DNA from: Micromussa lordhowensis | Taxonomy: Eukaryota > Cnidaria > Anthozoa > Scleractinia > Lobophylliidae | NCBI GenBank assembly: GCA_964020085.1 | Contig: OZ026597.1 | Location: 22,527,221-22,591,220 of the forward strand | Reading direction: 5' to 3' | DNA: 64,000 bases | Part shown: positions 51,491-61,890 of the stretch, one piece after another | How positions within the stretch are numbered: position 1 is the first letter of the stretch | How the letters are laid out: every line of letters begins with the position of its first letter | Program-made: the position numbers and the translations under genes | The notes under the pieces: model-generated | What the model saw: only the letters and a program-made list of their open reading frames with translations | Told to the model about the DNA's origin: nothing | Database searches by the model: none

Positions 51491-51830
51491 ACAACTTCTC
51501 AGAACAAAGCCATTATCATTTTTTTTTACGTTTAAGTTCGAGCACAAAACTAGATCTGTAAACCAATCTGTCAACCATACGAATTGAAGTGGACTGAAAA
51601 CGTTTTGAAAACCGGTGGGGGTCGTAGGTGGTATGGCGATACTTTAACAATGCATTTAACGATTGGAAGACGGTTTCAATGTAGACAAAACTTTGCAAAA
51701 CATCCGGGCACTGTTTTTTCTTTTGCGCGACTGGTAGTAGCACGGTCGCCTGGGACGATCAATTTTGATTGGAGTTTAATTAAATACGTCATTGCATTTT
51801 CCTAATCTGGCGCTGTAACACAACCTGGGG

Positions 51831-51838
51831 TATAAAAG
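51831..51838 (+). promoter_or_regulatory. TATA box of DED gene member 2
   Basis: TATAAAAG, 38 bp before the ATG at 51869, with an inverted CCAAT box (ATTGG) at 51768-51772. The spacing implies a very short 5' leader and argues that the ATG at 51845 lies upstream of the transcript start. Confidence 0.7.
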
Positions 51839-51868
51839 GATCGAATGCTGACCCGTTTAACAGCCGCC

Positions 51869-53522
51869 ATGACATCCTTTACGGAAACGACGACGTACAA
51901 ACTACTACAAGCTTACAACAGTGTTTTATTACATATTTCATTTAAATTAGACGAAGAATATCAAAAGAAGCTTCTACATTACTGCAATGGAATTATTTCG
52001 AAACAGTTTACTGATACAATTGATATTTTACATTCTTTAGAGTACAAAGGATTGATTTCGTGGGAAGATGTAGATTTAGTGAAAAAAGCTATGCGTGAAA
52101 TTAATAGATTCGATATTGTCAAAGAGTTGACCGAGTATGAAATCAAGCGGGATCTGACACTTCTTCTGGATTTCTATGCGAGGAAGATTCTAAACCTGGA
52201 CTTACATTGCTGCTCTGTATCTGTGAAAAGAATAGTTGGACATTTAGTGAGACTTATGGACGTCGCAAGAGACAAAGTTGACATCACATCGATAAGCTTA
52301 ACAGTGGAATCGAGTAAAGACATTAGGAAAGCGTTAGTGGATTTTGAAGATGACATTGATTGTAGAGAACAACCTTTTTCCTGGAATGAATTTACTATGC
52401 TTGTTGTTATCGCCGGAGAAATCATAGCCGTCGCTTTCAAGAACGAAGAACTACAAGAACCAGTGATGGACTTGTGTTCGACCGCGGCTGATGAGCTCTG
52501 CTCTCGGATGACTGAACTAGGAGGTTGGGTAAGCTAAGTAACGAACAGTTGGTATATATTATTCTACGTCTTGCTCAGAATGCGAAATCCTGAGCACTTT
52601 CGCGCGCTTAGCAGGCTTTATTTTGTATCGTCATTTTGCAATCGATTTGTTTTGATATAATTTTGCGCCTGGTGACATAATAATTCAATACTTAATGCGA
52701 TTGGTTGGAACTTAACACTCGATCCGGTATAACGAAAGTGATAGAAATTGCGGAAGTCATTTCACTTTCACAAAACTGACTGACGTTTGTGTTCGTTGTA
52801 AACAATAGCGCGACTATAGTATGTCACTTTTTTATGCAGTGTCAGTTATAGTACGTTAACTGAGAGGAATAATCCACAAATGAGAGCTCTGAGAGAAGTG
52901 ACGCATTACCTACATATGTCGTGATCAGTGTTACACAATGCGGTGTGGGATAGAACAAATTAATGTAGTTCGGTTGGATTCAACGAACCTTTAACCGACA
53001 CGATCTTGTAAATAACCGATCAGTAACGAAGTCTAGCTGTTAACACAGGAAATTATGAAGCCACGAGTCATGACAAGTACTAAGTCGGCCCTAACTTGAA
53101 GTTCTATACATATTTTGAAGTGGTGCTTTCACTTACATTGAGTTATGTTATGTGCACATAATCATGGAAACATCGAAACATATTTCTGTTACACGGAACT
53201 CTCTTTGTTGGGAGATCTCCACATCGATCGTTCAGCCTTCGTCAGAGTGCTCATTTGTGGATTTCATGATATGTTGCAGTCTCAAGATATCGCAATCACA
53301 TATTTTCTTTCCAGTAACTTAAGCTTATATTCTTGAATTAGGGCGAACTCAAAACATTGTTTCTTATTTTATTTAAAGGAAGATTTCTGTGTCCAAGTGA
53401 AGAAGAGATATAATCGAGTTTACCATCTCCAGAACATGGAGTCCAACCCTAGCTTGTCCTTACAGAAGCAAAGAGCTGAAGTAGTTAAACAGTTAGTAGA
53501 TACCATCTTTTTTCCAATGTAG
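51869..53522 (+). CDS. DED plus Bcl-2-like two-exon gene, member 2
   Basis: Exon 1 51869-52528 (220 codons) and exon 2 53379-53522 join in phase 0, giving 267 residues. The ATG at 51869 has a good context (CAGCCGCCATGA) and sits 38 bp after a TATA box. The DED (about residues 14-93) contains LEYKGLISWEDV and the RxDL-type INRFDIVKEL. A linker is followed by IRKALVDFEDDID, the BH1-like FSWNEFTMLVVIAGEI and the BH2-like MTELGGW; the intron falls exactly after GGW. Exon 2 opens EDFCVQVKKRYNRV and ends ...DTIFFPM with no membrane anchor. Intron readthrough would add only Val-Ser then stop. DED suggests binding to FADD/caspase-8-like partners; the Bcl-2-like reading is inferred from motifs and intron position. 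Confidence 0.8.
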
Positions 53523-53549
53523 GCTATACTTACTGCTAACTCGACGAGA

Positions 53550-54800
53550 CTAACAAGACAAGCAGACATAAGTGATAATGATGACATCGTTTACAAGTGA
53601 TAATGACGACGTTTATAACTTGAGATTTTGATAAGTGATGATATGAAACCGTTTACAACTTGAGATTTTGATAAGTGATGATATGAAACCGTTTACAATA
53701 CTGAGATTTTGATAAGTGATGATATGAAACCGTTTACAACTTGAGATTTTGATAACTGATGATATGAAACCGTTTACAACTTGAGATTTTGATAAGTGAT
53801 GATATGAAACCGTTTACAATACTGAGATTTTGATAAGTGATGATATGAAACCGTTTACAACTTGAGATTTTGATAAGTGATGATATGAAACCGTTTACAA
53901 TACTGAGATTTTGATAAGTGATGATATGAAACCGTTTACAACTTGAGATTTTGATAACTGATGATATGAAACCGTTTACAACTTGAGATTTTGATAAGTG
54001 ATGATATGAAACCGTTTACAATACTGAGATTTTGATAAGTGATGATATGAAACCGTTTACAACTTGAGATTTTGATAAGTGATGATATGAAACCGTTTAC
54101 AACTTGAGATTTTGATAACTGATGATATGAAACCGTTTACAACTTGAGATTTTGACTGATAAGTGATGATATGAAACCGTTTACAATACTGAGATTTTGA
54201 TAAGTGATGATATGAAACCGTTTACAACTTGAGATTTTGATAAGTGATGATATGAAACCGTTTACAACTTGAGATTTTGATAAGTGATGATATGAAACCG
54301 TTTACAACTTGAGATTTTGATAACTGATGATATGAAACCGTTTACAACTTGAGATTTTGATAAGTGATGATATGAAACCGTTTACAACTTGAGATTTTGA
54401 TAAGTGATGATATGAAACCGTTTACAACTTGAGATTTTGATAAGTGATGATATGAAACCGTTTACAACTTGAGATATATGAAACCGTTTACAACATGAGA
54501 TTTTGATGAGGGATGATATGAAACCGTTTACAACTTGAGATATATGAAACCGTTTACAACATGAGATTTTGATGAGGGATGATATGAAACCGTTTACAAC
54601 TTGAGATATATGAAACCGTTTACAACTTGAGATTTTGATAAGTGATGATATGAGACCGTTTACAACTTGTGATTTTGATAAGTGATGATATGAAACCGTT
54701 TACAACTTGAGATTTTCATAAGTGATGATATGAAACCGTTTACAACATGAGATTTTCATAAGTGATGATATGAAACCGTTTACAACTTGTGATTGTGATA
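53550..54800. repeat. 40-bp minisatellite downstream of DED gene member 2
   Basis: About 30 tandem copies of CTTGAGATTTTGATAAGTGA + TGATATGAAACCGTTTACAA, with a 41-bp variant (TACTGAG for CTTGAG) and truncated units after 54470. It begins about 30 bp after the stop at 53522. Confidence 0.95.
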
Positions 54801-55148
54801 AGTGATAATGATGACAAAATATTACAGTTTATATTAACAAAGCTTAGGCCTGTGAATCTTGTGAAAGCAACTCGCATCAACGCGGATAAACCTGCGTGTG
54901 CGAATACATGTCCACGAAATTGTCAATTGGTAATGTTCAACTGTGTATGGTTAAAATATGCCAATTATCCACACGGCGGCTTGGATAATTGTCATATTTG
55001 ATGTCATAACAAACCCAAACATGGATTTGTCGTATTAAGGTTACGTTGTCATGTAAATGTTCAACTTGATAACTTTCAATAAAATGGATGTGACGTTAAA
55101 ATGTTTCGTACGTTGACAATGTTTTTGTTTCCGTGAGTATTCTTTAAA

Positions 55149-55366
55149 GGCTGGTTCACACAACGACATAACGACATCGACACGACATAAGGAAAGATCA
55201 GTTTTATCTTTATGTCATTATGTTCATGCTGTTATGTTGCTAATATGTCATTATTTCTACATGTTTGCACTATAAACATAACGTCCTTTTTACGCCGAGA
55301 TAACGTCCTTTTTATGTCGTTCGTGACGATGTGGTTATGTCGCTAGTGTGAACCAGGCTTAACACA
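55149..55366. mobile_element. MITE with CTGGTTCACAC termini
   Basis: GGCTGGTTCACACAACGACA at the left pairs with the inverted TAGTGTGAACCAGGC at the right, and the arms continue with CGACATAACGACATCG against CGATGTGGTTATGTCG. About 218 bp, no coding sequence. Confidence 0.75.
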
Positions 55367-55938
55367 GCATATAACTGATAATAATATATGGAGGACCATG
55401 GAGCAATTTGAAGGTGTGCATGGTTATTATTCGGTGCGTGTACATTTCGTCCATTTCATTTTCATAAAAATCCAAAATCGAAAATAAAAAATGTAAAATA
55501 TGACTTTCAATTATCCATTGAATAAAAATCAAAATGAAAAGTTGGCGTTCAGTTTTCGCGTCTTTCGTTCAAAACGAAAATAAAGAAACCCATACCATTT
55601 CGTTTATTTTAATTTTCGAACTAAGCATTCTAAAGCAAAATCAAAAATCGCCACGCTTTTCCCAACACCTTTCAATGTCAAAAGACAGAATCTTCTTCTT
55701 TGATCATTAGTTCTAAAAACATGAATCTACAGAACACAATACCGTGACCAAAATATCATTAATCGAAATCGTATTTTGATTAGTACATGCGATGAAAATC
55801 AAATCTTGAAAATCTTACAAAAACACCAAGGATCGCCAAGCAGGGGAGGAGCGTAACATTTGCGCGTGGGAGGCACGGTTACCAAGAACAACAATGGCGG
55901 CCACAGGAAGTTGTTGGTCAAGGACAATTCAAGCGTTG

Positions 55939-57432
55939 GCTGGCTGGCCGGTGCTTATTAACTCAACTTTGGTGGTCAGTGGATATCACCTAAGCCTGTC
56001 CAACTGTCCGGCCCCAACGTATTGTTACGATGATCTGTCAAGTAAATCAATCAATCAATCAAAGACTTTATTTAACTTCGAATTTGTTGATAGCAAAATT
56101 GCTAAAATCTCCGAAGAAAATAAATCTATAAATAATTAAAGTAATCAATAGGTGAAATGAATAGATAATTACATAAAAATAAATATTAAATATTATGTAC
56201 AGGTAATTTTAAGAATTTAATATTGGTCACAAAAAGAACAGCATTCACTTTCCAGATGGACAGTTTGTAGTGCACTTTTGAAGGCAGCAAGAGAGGTGGA
56301 TACACGGACATTATCCGGCAATGAGTTCCATAGTTTGCTGGCATGATATCGAAATGAATGAAGACCATAATTTGTGGTATTTACCCGTGGAATAACTAGT
56401 CTGCGTTTGCCTCGTAAACTAATGCTGGTTTGGCGCTCGGTAAAAAGATCAGAGATATTACTAGGTGCAGCATTATTTAATGCTAAAAAAACTAATGTAC
56501 TGCATCGGATGGAACGGCTCTTATGCTTTGTTGTTGTACGCTTATGACAACTTATTCCGCGGAATGTTTATAGAAATGGGTTCATCGTTACTTTCTTGGA
56601 AATTTAAATGACAACTACTTGCCAAAATCCGTGAAGTCTAACTATTCTCTCAACATTTATTTACCCATTAGGAAACCTTTTAGTGCGAAAAATCCCCTGT
56701 TGTTGACCGATAACTGGCTGGATAACTATGAAAAATCCCTGCATGTACTTAAGTCTGAAAAACTATCTGAGAACCAGAAGAGGTTAGGGGTTACATTTGA
56801 ATGCATCACACACTAACTTCAACACACTCGGTGGCAAAGACAAAAATTTATTAATCTCTATTAGATCTTCAAGCATTGATTTGACGAGATGCATCTGCTG
56901 TTTAAATCTTGTCAAATATAACTCAAAGCCCAAAAAGTATTTAAGAACTAGTGCTGTTAGAATTAAATATGCCCCTAACCTCTCCTGGTTCCCAGATATT
57001 TTTCAGAATTAAGTACATGTAGGGATTTTCATAGTTATAGTTCAAAAAATCCAGCCAATTATCGGTCAAAATAGAGGAGTGTTTTTGCACTAAAAGGTTT
57101 CTTAATGGGTAAATAAATATCGCTTGACGGATTTTGGTAAGTATTCGTAATTTAGATCTTCAAGAAAATAACGATGAAGCCATTTCTATAAACATTCCGC
57201 ATAATAAGTTGACAAAAGTCAGCATAAGTGTACAACAACAAAGCACACGAACCGTTCCATCCAATGCAGTACATTTACTTGACAGATCGTCGTAACAATA
57301 CGTTGGGGCTGGCCCCGGCCTCTAGAGTCCTCATGGGCCCGATGAGGATGAGTAAGTGAGTGAGACAGTTGGCCAGGCTTAGGTGATATTTACTGAGCAC
57401 CAAAGCAGGGTTAATAAGCACCGGCCAGCCAT
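55939..57432. mobile_element. Large inverted repeat / foldback structure carrying a nested LINE
   Basis: The left arm (TGGCTGGCCGGTGCTTATTAA, GTATTGTTACGATGATCTGT, then 56500-56745) recurs inverted in the right arm (57045-57432: ACAGATCGTCGTAACAATAC, GCACCGGCCAGCCA). A LINE fragment at 56048-56496 interrupts only the left arm. The centre (56746-57044) has short open frames (for example SSIDLTRCICCLNL) that I do not recognise. It could be a foldback transposon or a locally inverted duplication. Confidence 0.75.
56048..56496 (-). mobile_element. LINE 3' fragment nested in the inverted repeat
   Basis: On the minus strand, 56400-56205 encodes a non-LTR reverse transcriptase C-terminus: TTNYGLHSFRYHASKLWNSL, then PDNVRVSTSLAAFKSAL and a stop. 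The 3' end is a short (ATTG)n tail (plus-strand CAATCAATCAATC at 56048). The uninterrupted right arm of the inverted repeat shows the empty site. Confidence 0.85.
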
Positions 57433-57782
57433 TAGTGGATTAGTGAGAGACGGTAAGCTTTAAAATGATGTTAAGTTGGTGCCCTTTGAAAAGTCACGAG
57501 ACAAGTTATTCACTTCTGAAAAATCGATATGTAAAGCATGATCTTTTAACAAGTTTACGTGATTGCTCGGTGCAAATTAATGGTTTTTAATGCAGCTACA
57601 AAATGTTTCTGGACAACTGGTACTTTTAACTGATTTTATGCGCTGATTTCCGTTGCTGACTTTTAAAGTCCAATTGGCAGACAGTTTCAACCTCCCTAGT
57701 CATCTCAGGTTAGACTCAGCCTCTCTGTTGTATCTTGCGACCTCTTCAGTCGCCTGGATAAGTTAGCCCTAGCACGTACCCC

Positions 57783-58075
57783 CAATTGAAAATTGAAAAT
57801 TGAAAATGAAAAATGAAAAATGAAAAATGAAAAATGAAAAATGAAAAATGAAAAATGAAAATTGAAAATTGAAAGTTGAAAATTGAAAATTGAAAATTGA
57901 AAATTGAAAATTGAAAACTGAAAACTGAAAACTGACAACTGACAACTGACAACTGACAACTGACAACTGACAACTGACAACTGACAACTGACAACTGACA
58001 ACTGACAACTGACAACTGACAACTGACAACTGACAACTGAGAACTGAGAATTGAGAATTGAGAATTGAAAATTGA
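57783..58075. repeat. Heptanucleotide minisatellite with ordered variants
   Basis: About 42 tandem 7-mers arranged in blocks: TTGAAAA, then ATGAAAA, TTGAAAA again, CTGAAAA, a long block of CTGACAA, then CTGAGAA, TTGAGAA and TTGAAAA. The 7-base period makes three minus-strand frames open at once (FNFQFSI- and SCQLSVV-type repeats); none is a gene. Confidence 0.95.
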
Positions 58076-58299
58076 TTTTTGTTTTTCAAATTCGTAGAAA
58101 AACAGTTGGCACTCGTGTACACTCATTTCTTTAGCATACAGTACATGATAGAAAGAACGCTTTCAATCGAGGAAATTGCTGGTAGCAAAGCTATGATTTA
58201 GGAAGGTACAAGAATTGCGCATGATCATCTTCGACCTCATAATCAAAAAATAATTTTTCCACCCCTTGAGGACCTATGTTTTTTCTTCTTTATTTTTCT

Positions 58300-58369
58300 C
58301 AACCTCATTCCCAGGGTCTCTCATCTTACCGCCTAGGCGGTAAGATGAGAGACCCTGGGAACGAGGTTG
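58300..58369. mobile_element. Perfect 70-bp palindromic element upstream of DED gene member 3
   Basis: CAACCTC(A)TTCCCAGGGTC on the left is mirrored by GACCCTGGGAACGAGGTTG on the right, meeting at CCGCCTAGGCGG. It shares its termini with the repeats at 24533 and 28096. An open frame runs through it into the DED gene, so ATGs upstream of 58300 are misleading. Confidence 0.9.
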
Positions 58370-58398
58370 TATTTTTCTTTAAAAATAAGATAGCACTA

Positions 58399-58439
58399 CC
58401 CAATCAGGATGTTTGTTTTGCAATTACTGAATATAAAAG
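58399..58439 (+). promoter_or_regulatory. CCAAT and TATA boxes of DED gene member 3
   Basis: CCAAT at 58399-58403 and TATAAAAG at 58432-58439, 57 bp before the ATG at 58489. The ATG at 58447 falls only a few bases after the TATA box and would be upstream of the transcript start. Confidence 0.7.
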
Positions 58440-58488
58440 GTCAGGTATGCCTTCGCTCGTTCCCTCTGCCGCCATAGATGACACCGCC

Positions 58489-61286
58489 ATGTCTCTAACA
58501 ACTAACGAGGGAACTGACAGTAAATTCCGACAAGCTTACGCTGCTGTTCTGCTTCAGATTGCTCGCAATTTGGATCGAGATCAGCAGCAAGAGCTTCGTT
58601 TCTACTACTCTAGATCTGGTCTGTCTCCGGTGGAAGACACTGGAATTTTAACCCTACTAACTTCTCTAGAATACGCTGGGATGATTTCGTGGGAAGACGT
58701 TGGACGGTTGACTGAAGGTCTGCGTCAAATACAACGACTGGATCTTGTTAAACTGTTGACCGAGTTTGAACTGAAAAGGGATCTAACGGTTCTTCTAGAT
58801 TTCTACACGAGAAAGAGGCTAGAATTGGATTTATGTTTTCGCTCGAATTCTGTGCAATCAACAGCTGCATATTTGTTGACGGAAACTGTACGAGACGAAT
58901 TTGATATCACAAACGTTAGATCATTAGTTGGGTCGGGCAAGAGCATCAAAACGGTGCTGAATGAGTTTGAAGAAGAGATTGATCGAAGTGAGCTGTCTTC
59001 TCCGTGGAGTAAACTCACTATGCTGATTGTCATCGCCGGGGAAATCATTGTGGCCGCTTCAGCGGACGGGATACGTCACCAAAATCACCAACTGATGGAG
59101 ATGTGTTCCACTGCAGCTGAAGAGTGCAGCTCACGGATGATAGAACTGGGAAGTTGGGTAAGCTAAAAATGGGATTCATAAGCTTGTTAGAGTTAATTCT
59201 GCAAGTCTCCATATGATTGACAAAATGGACGTTCTTATTGTTATAAAACTGCGCTACTTATGCTTGGCGATATTTCCAAAGCGAAACTGAAAGACCCAAC
59301 GCGGAAATGGTTTGACGTCAGTTCTAGATCTATAAATATCCTACAAATCGTCCAATGAGAACGCACTACAGGTTAATTTTTAGCCTGAGTAGCGTTTCGG
59401 TTAGCACTGACTTGGGAATGGTTAGCTCTTTAATAGGGTGCAATTCCTGTCTTTAGCTGCATGTCACGATTTCATGGAAGCCACGTTGTTTCCCTTCGAT
59501 TTTAAAATTGTTCTCTTTTTGCTGGGAAAGCTGTCCGCTTGAGGCCAAATATTGTCGCAAATGCGGGATCGTATGATTATGATTTATGATTACAATTCAG
59601 TGTTCTCAAAAGATATAAAAATATCATTACCAGTAATGTCATGCTACGTTTATACAAGACTTTTATCCTACCACACTTTCAATATCGCTCTCTTATTTGG
59701 CATTTTTCTGGCACTACAAATTGTGATAAACTGGAGTCTTTGAACAAGCGTATTTAATTAAAGAACTATTTTTAATGATTCGAGTCATTGTCCAGTTATG
59801 ATGAACTGAGATAGCATCCAGATACACTGGAAGACTTCACAAAATTATTATGGTAGTTTTCAAGAGCTTATTTGTTTCTTCGTATGATAGATATCTAAAA
59901 GAACTATTTGTTTTTCGTAATTCCAGTTATTCATTAAGAGGAAATAATATTCTGACCTTACCTATAACAATAAATTATGGACTTGAGTGCATCCGATATC
60001 AAGCTGCAAAAATTTGGAATTCGCTCCCAGACAGTATGAGAACAAGAACATCACTTAAAGATTTTAAGACAGCTAGCTATAAAGAAAATGAACTTTTAGT
60101 AGTAATTATAATTGTTGTATTAGTAGTAGTTTTTAATTACTGAATTTTATAATTTAATTGATTTATGTATTTTTCTTTCTCGAAGACATTAGCTCAATAG
60201 AGCTACTCTGATAATTCGAGCTGAAATAAAGTGTGTGTATGTATCGTCTACAGCAGAACGACACCGAGCGGGAAGCTCGTGTCGACGAGTTTCAAGTGAC
60301 CGAGCATTTCCTCCTCCTCTTCCTCTCGGCCTCAAACCTGGCGAAGGTTGACGCTCTACCAGTGGCACTAGCACTGCCGCCACTCATCTTTCTTTGTGCC
60401 TTCATTGACACTACCTACACCCTCAGTGACGTTCTGCTTTAGACCCGGGTTTAGACGATCCTCGCATTTGTGACAATATTTGGGCTCAAGCGGACAGTTT
60501 TCCCCACAAGAAGGGCAGAACATTCTCAATATCGAACGGGAAACAACACGACTTCCCTGAGATCGTGGTTCCTTGCTGCTGACCGAAAGGATTGCGGACT
60601 CTGGGGAGTGGATCCAGACCTCCCCAGCCCGGCACTATGCGAGCACATTATATTTTCCTTTATTTTTGCAGTAACATTTCACTTTTTGCAGCAACTTCTA
60701 TTTTTGCAGCACAAAACTGTTTATTTCTGCAGCAAATTTTTCTTCAATTTACACCACATTGAAAGCAGTGGCAGCAAGTGCTTTTAGTATGCAGCAAGTT
60801 TTGTTTGTTTGTAGAAAATCATTGAAAATTGCAGCAACTCTTAAATTTTCAGCAGAAATTATTATAAATTGCAGCAACTTTTAAAATTGCAGCATGTCCC
60901 CTGTGGGCCGCCGTAGCCATCTGTCCTTCCTTCTGAAACACTTTAATAGGAGTGTATATAAAACAAAATACAGTTGATAATTTTATCATTTTTCTGAATT
61001 TTAGTCTATTCCGTTTTGCCAGGCAGAAAATTGTTTTTTTCATTTAATTATTCCCTTCACAGTAACGTTTCAAATCGTTTATTATTTGACAGAACAAGAA
61101 ATTCGACGAATTCAGTTCTTACAAAATATCATTTTTTTTCAGCAAGATTTCTGTCACCATGTGGAAGAACGATTCAAACTGGTGTGGTATCAACAGAATT
61201 CAGGGTCCGATCCGAACAGTTTGCTCGTGAAGAAGGAAATTGCTGACGTGGTTCAAAAGCTGAAGGAGTCCAGCTTTTTTCAGTAG
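58489..61286 (+). CDS. DED plus Bcl-2-like two-exon gene, member 3
   Basis: Exon 1 58489-59157 (223 codons) and exon 2 61143-61286 join in phase 0, giving 270 residues. The start ATG (ACCGCCATGT) is set by the TATA box. Residues 17-95 form the DED, with LLTSLEYAGMISWEDVGRL and the RxDL motif in QIQRLDLVKLL (83-86). Residues 153-190 hold IKTVLNEFEEEID and a BH1-like block around Trp173 (SPWSKLTMLIVIAGEI); Gly-Ser-Trp at 221-223 is the BH2-like end, with the intron directly after the Trp. Exon 2 begins QDFCHHVEERFKLVW. No membrane anchor, caspase or second DED is present. The intron holds LINE fragments and a small zinc-ribbon frame. This is the best preserved relative of the pseudogene at 49590-50290. 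Confidence 0.8.
59560..60235 (+). mobile_element. LINE 3' fragment in intron of DED gene member 3
   Basis: In shifting frames the plus strand gives the non-LTR reverse transcriptase tail: ILPHFQYRSLIWHFSG with NCDKLESLNKR (about 59650-59755), then YDRYLKELFVFRNSSYSLRG and LECIRYQAAKIWNSLPDSMR to a stop near 60141. Frameshifts and truncation make it inactive. The 3' tail is GTGTGTATGTAT at about 60230. Confidence 0.8.
60368..60523 (-). CDS. Small zinc-ribbon frame (51 residues)
   Basis: From an ATG at 60523 the minus strand encodes MFCPSCGENCPLEPKYCHKC followed by EDRLNPG and a polar tail, stopping at 60368. The two CxxC knuckles 11 residues apart match the N-terminal zinc ribbon seen in many eukaryotic and prokaryotic proteins. 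It may be a first exon, a truncated gene or a transposon remnant; no following exon was recognised. It lies antisense within the intron of the DED gene. Confidence 0.4.
   Translation of the reverse strand: MFCPSCGENCPLEPKYCHKCEDRLNPGLKQNVTEGVGSVNEGTKKDEWRQC
60655..60895. repeat. Array of TTTGCAGCAA-type words
   Basis: About ten irregularly spaced copies of (T)nGCAGCAA(C/A)T over 240 bp in the intron before exon 2 of DED gene member 3. Each resembles a pyrimidine tract plus CAG acceptor. Confidence 0.65.
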
Positions 61287-61365
61287 ACAAACATGTAGTT
61301 AGATCTACACATATCTGCATAGCTGGTAGTCTTTCTTTCGTGGCTGAAAAAAATAACGACAAAAC

Positions 61366-61412
61366 TGCGAGGAGAATGGAGAGGAAATTTCTGTCTCCTC
61401 TCCATTCCTCCT
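61366..61412. repeat. Hairpin 3' of DED gene member 3
   Basis: GAGGAGAATGGAGAGGA and its near-inverse TCTCCTCTCCATTCCTCCTC are separated by about 8 bases, 80 bp after the stop codon. It could be a transcript-end structure or a small foldback element. Confidence 0.55.
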
Positions 61413-61890
61413 CTGTTAATTTTTTCATCCCGCAAGAAAAACCACCAGCTATGTGAGGCCTACCCCTCATCCTTTTATTCCACCTTCACTTTCTGTCGAG
61501 AGTTTCAAGACAGTGACAACAGAAAAAAAATCAAAAATACTAAAAAAAAGTAAAAAAGAAAACTGAAAAAAAAACTGAAAAATGAGCTATCAAGAATAGG
61601 ATTGAAATGCTTCTAAAGGAATAACGACGTACTATTGTTTGAATATTCATAAATGGAGGACATTCATACAACTGCAAAAATATCCACTAAACAATTTTGA
61701 AACTTATGACGTACTAATATTGATGCAATTTGAGGACTTCCAGATATCTTATATTGAAATAATGTGACAAAGTTTGAGCCGGGATAACATACCTGAAGAA
61801 AAGAAAAAGATACAAGAAAACAAAATATTAACAAAGAAAACTTAAGAAACCAAGTGCAACAAGAAACAAACCCAAGTGAAAAAAATACCA

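Noticed and set aside
53550..54800. Regularly spaced repeats as a CRISPR-like array
   Set aside because: Units are contiguous 40-bp tandem copies with no unique spacers, in a eukaryotic genome.
56619..57012. Open frames in the centre of the inverted repeat as a gene
   Set aside because: No recognisable domain, no start context or splice signals, and located inside a repeat structure.
57705..58126. Three overlapping minus-strand frames rich in Cys-Gln-Leu-Ser or Phe-Ile
   Set aside because: All are translations of the heptanucleotide array; a 7-base period opens every frame alike.
58276..58488. N-terminal extension of DED gene member 3 from an ATG at 58276
   Set aside because: It reads through a perfect palindromic element and lies upstream of the TATA box; paralogues start at the position of 58489.
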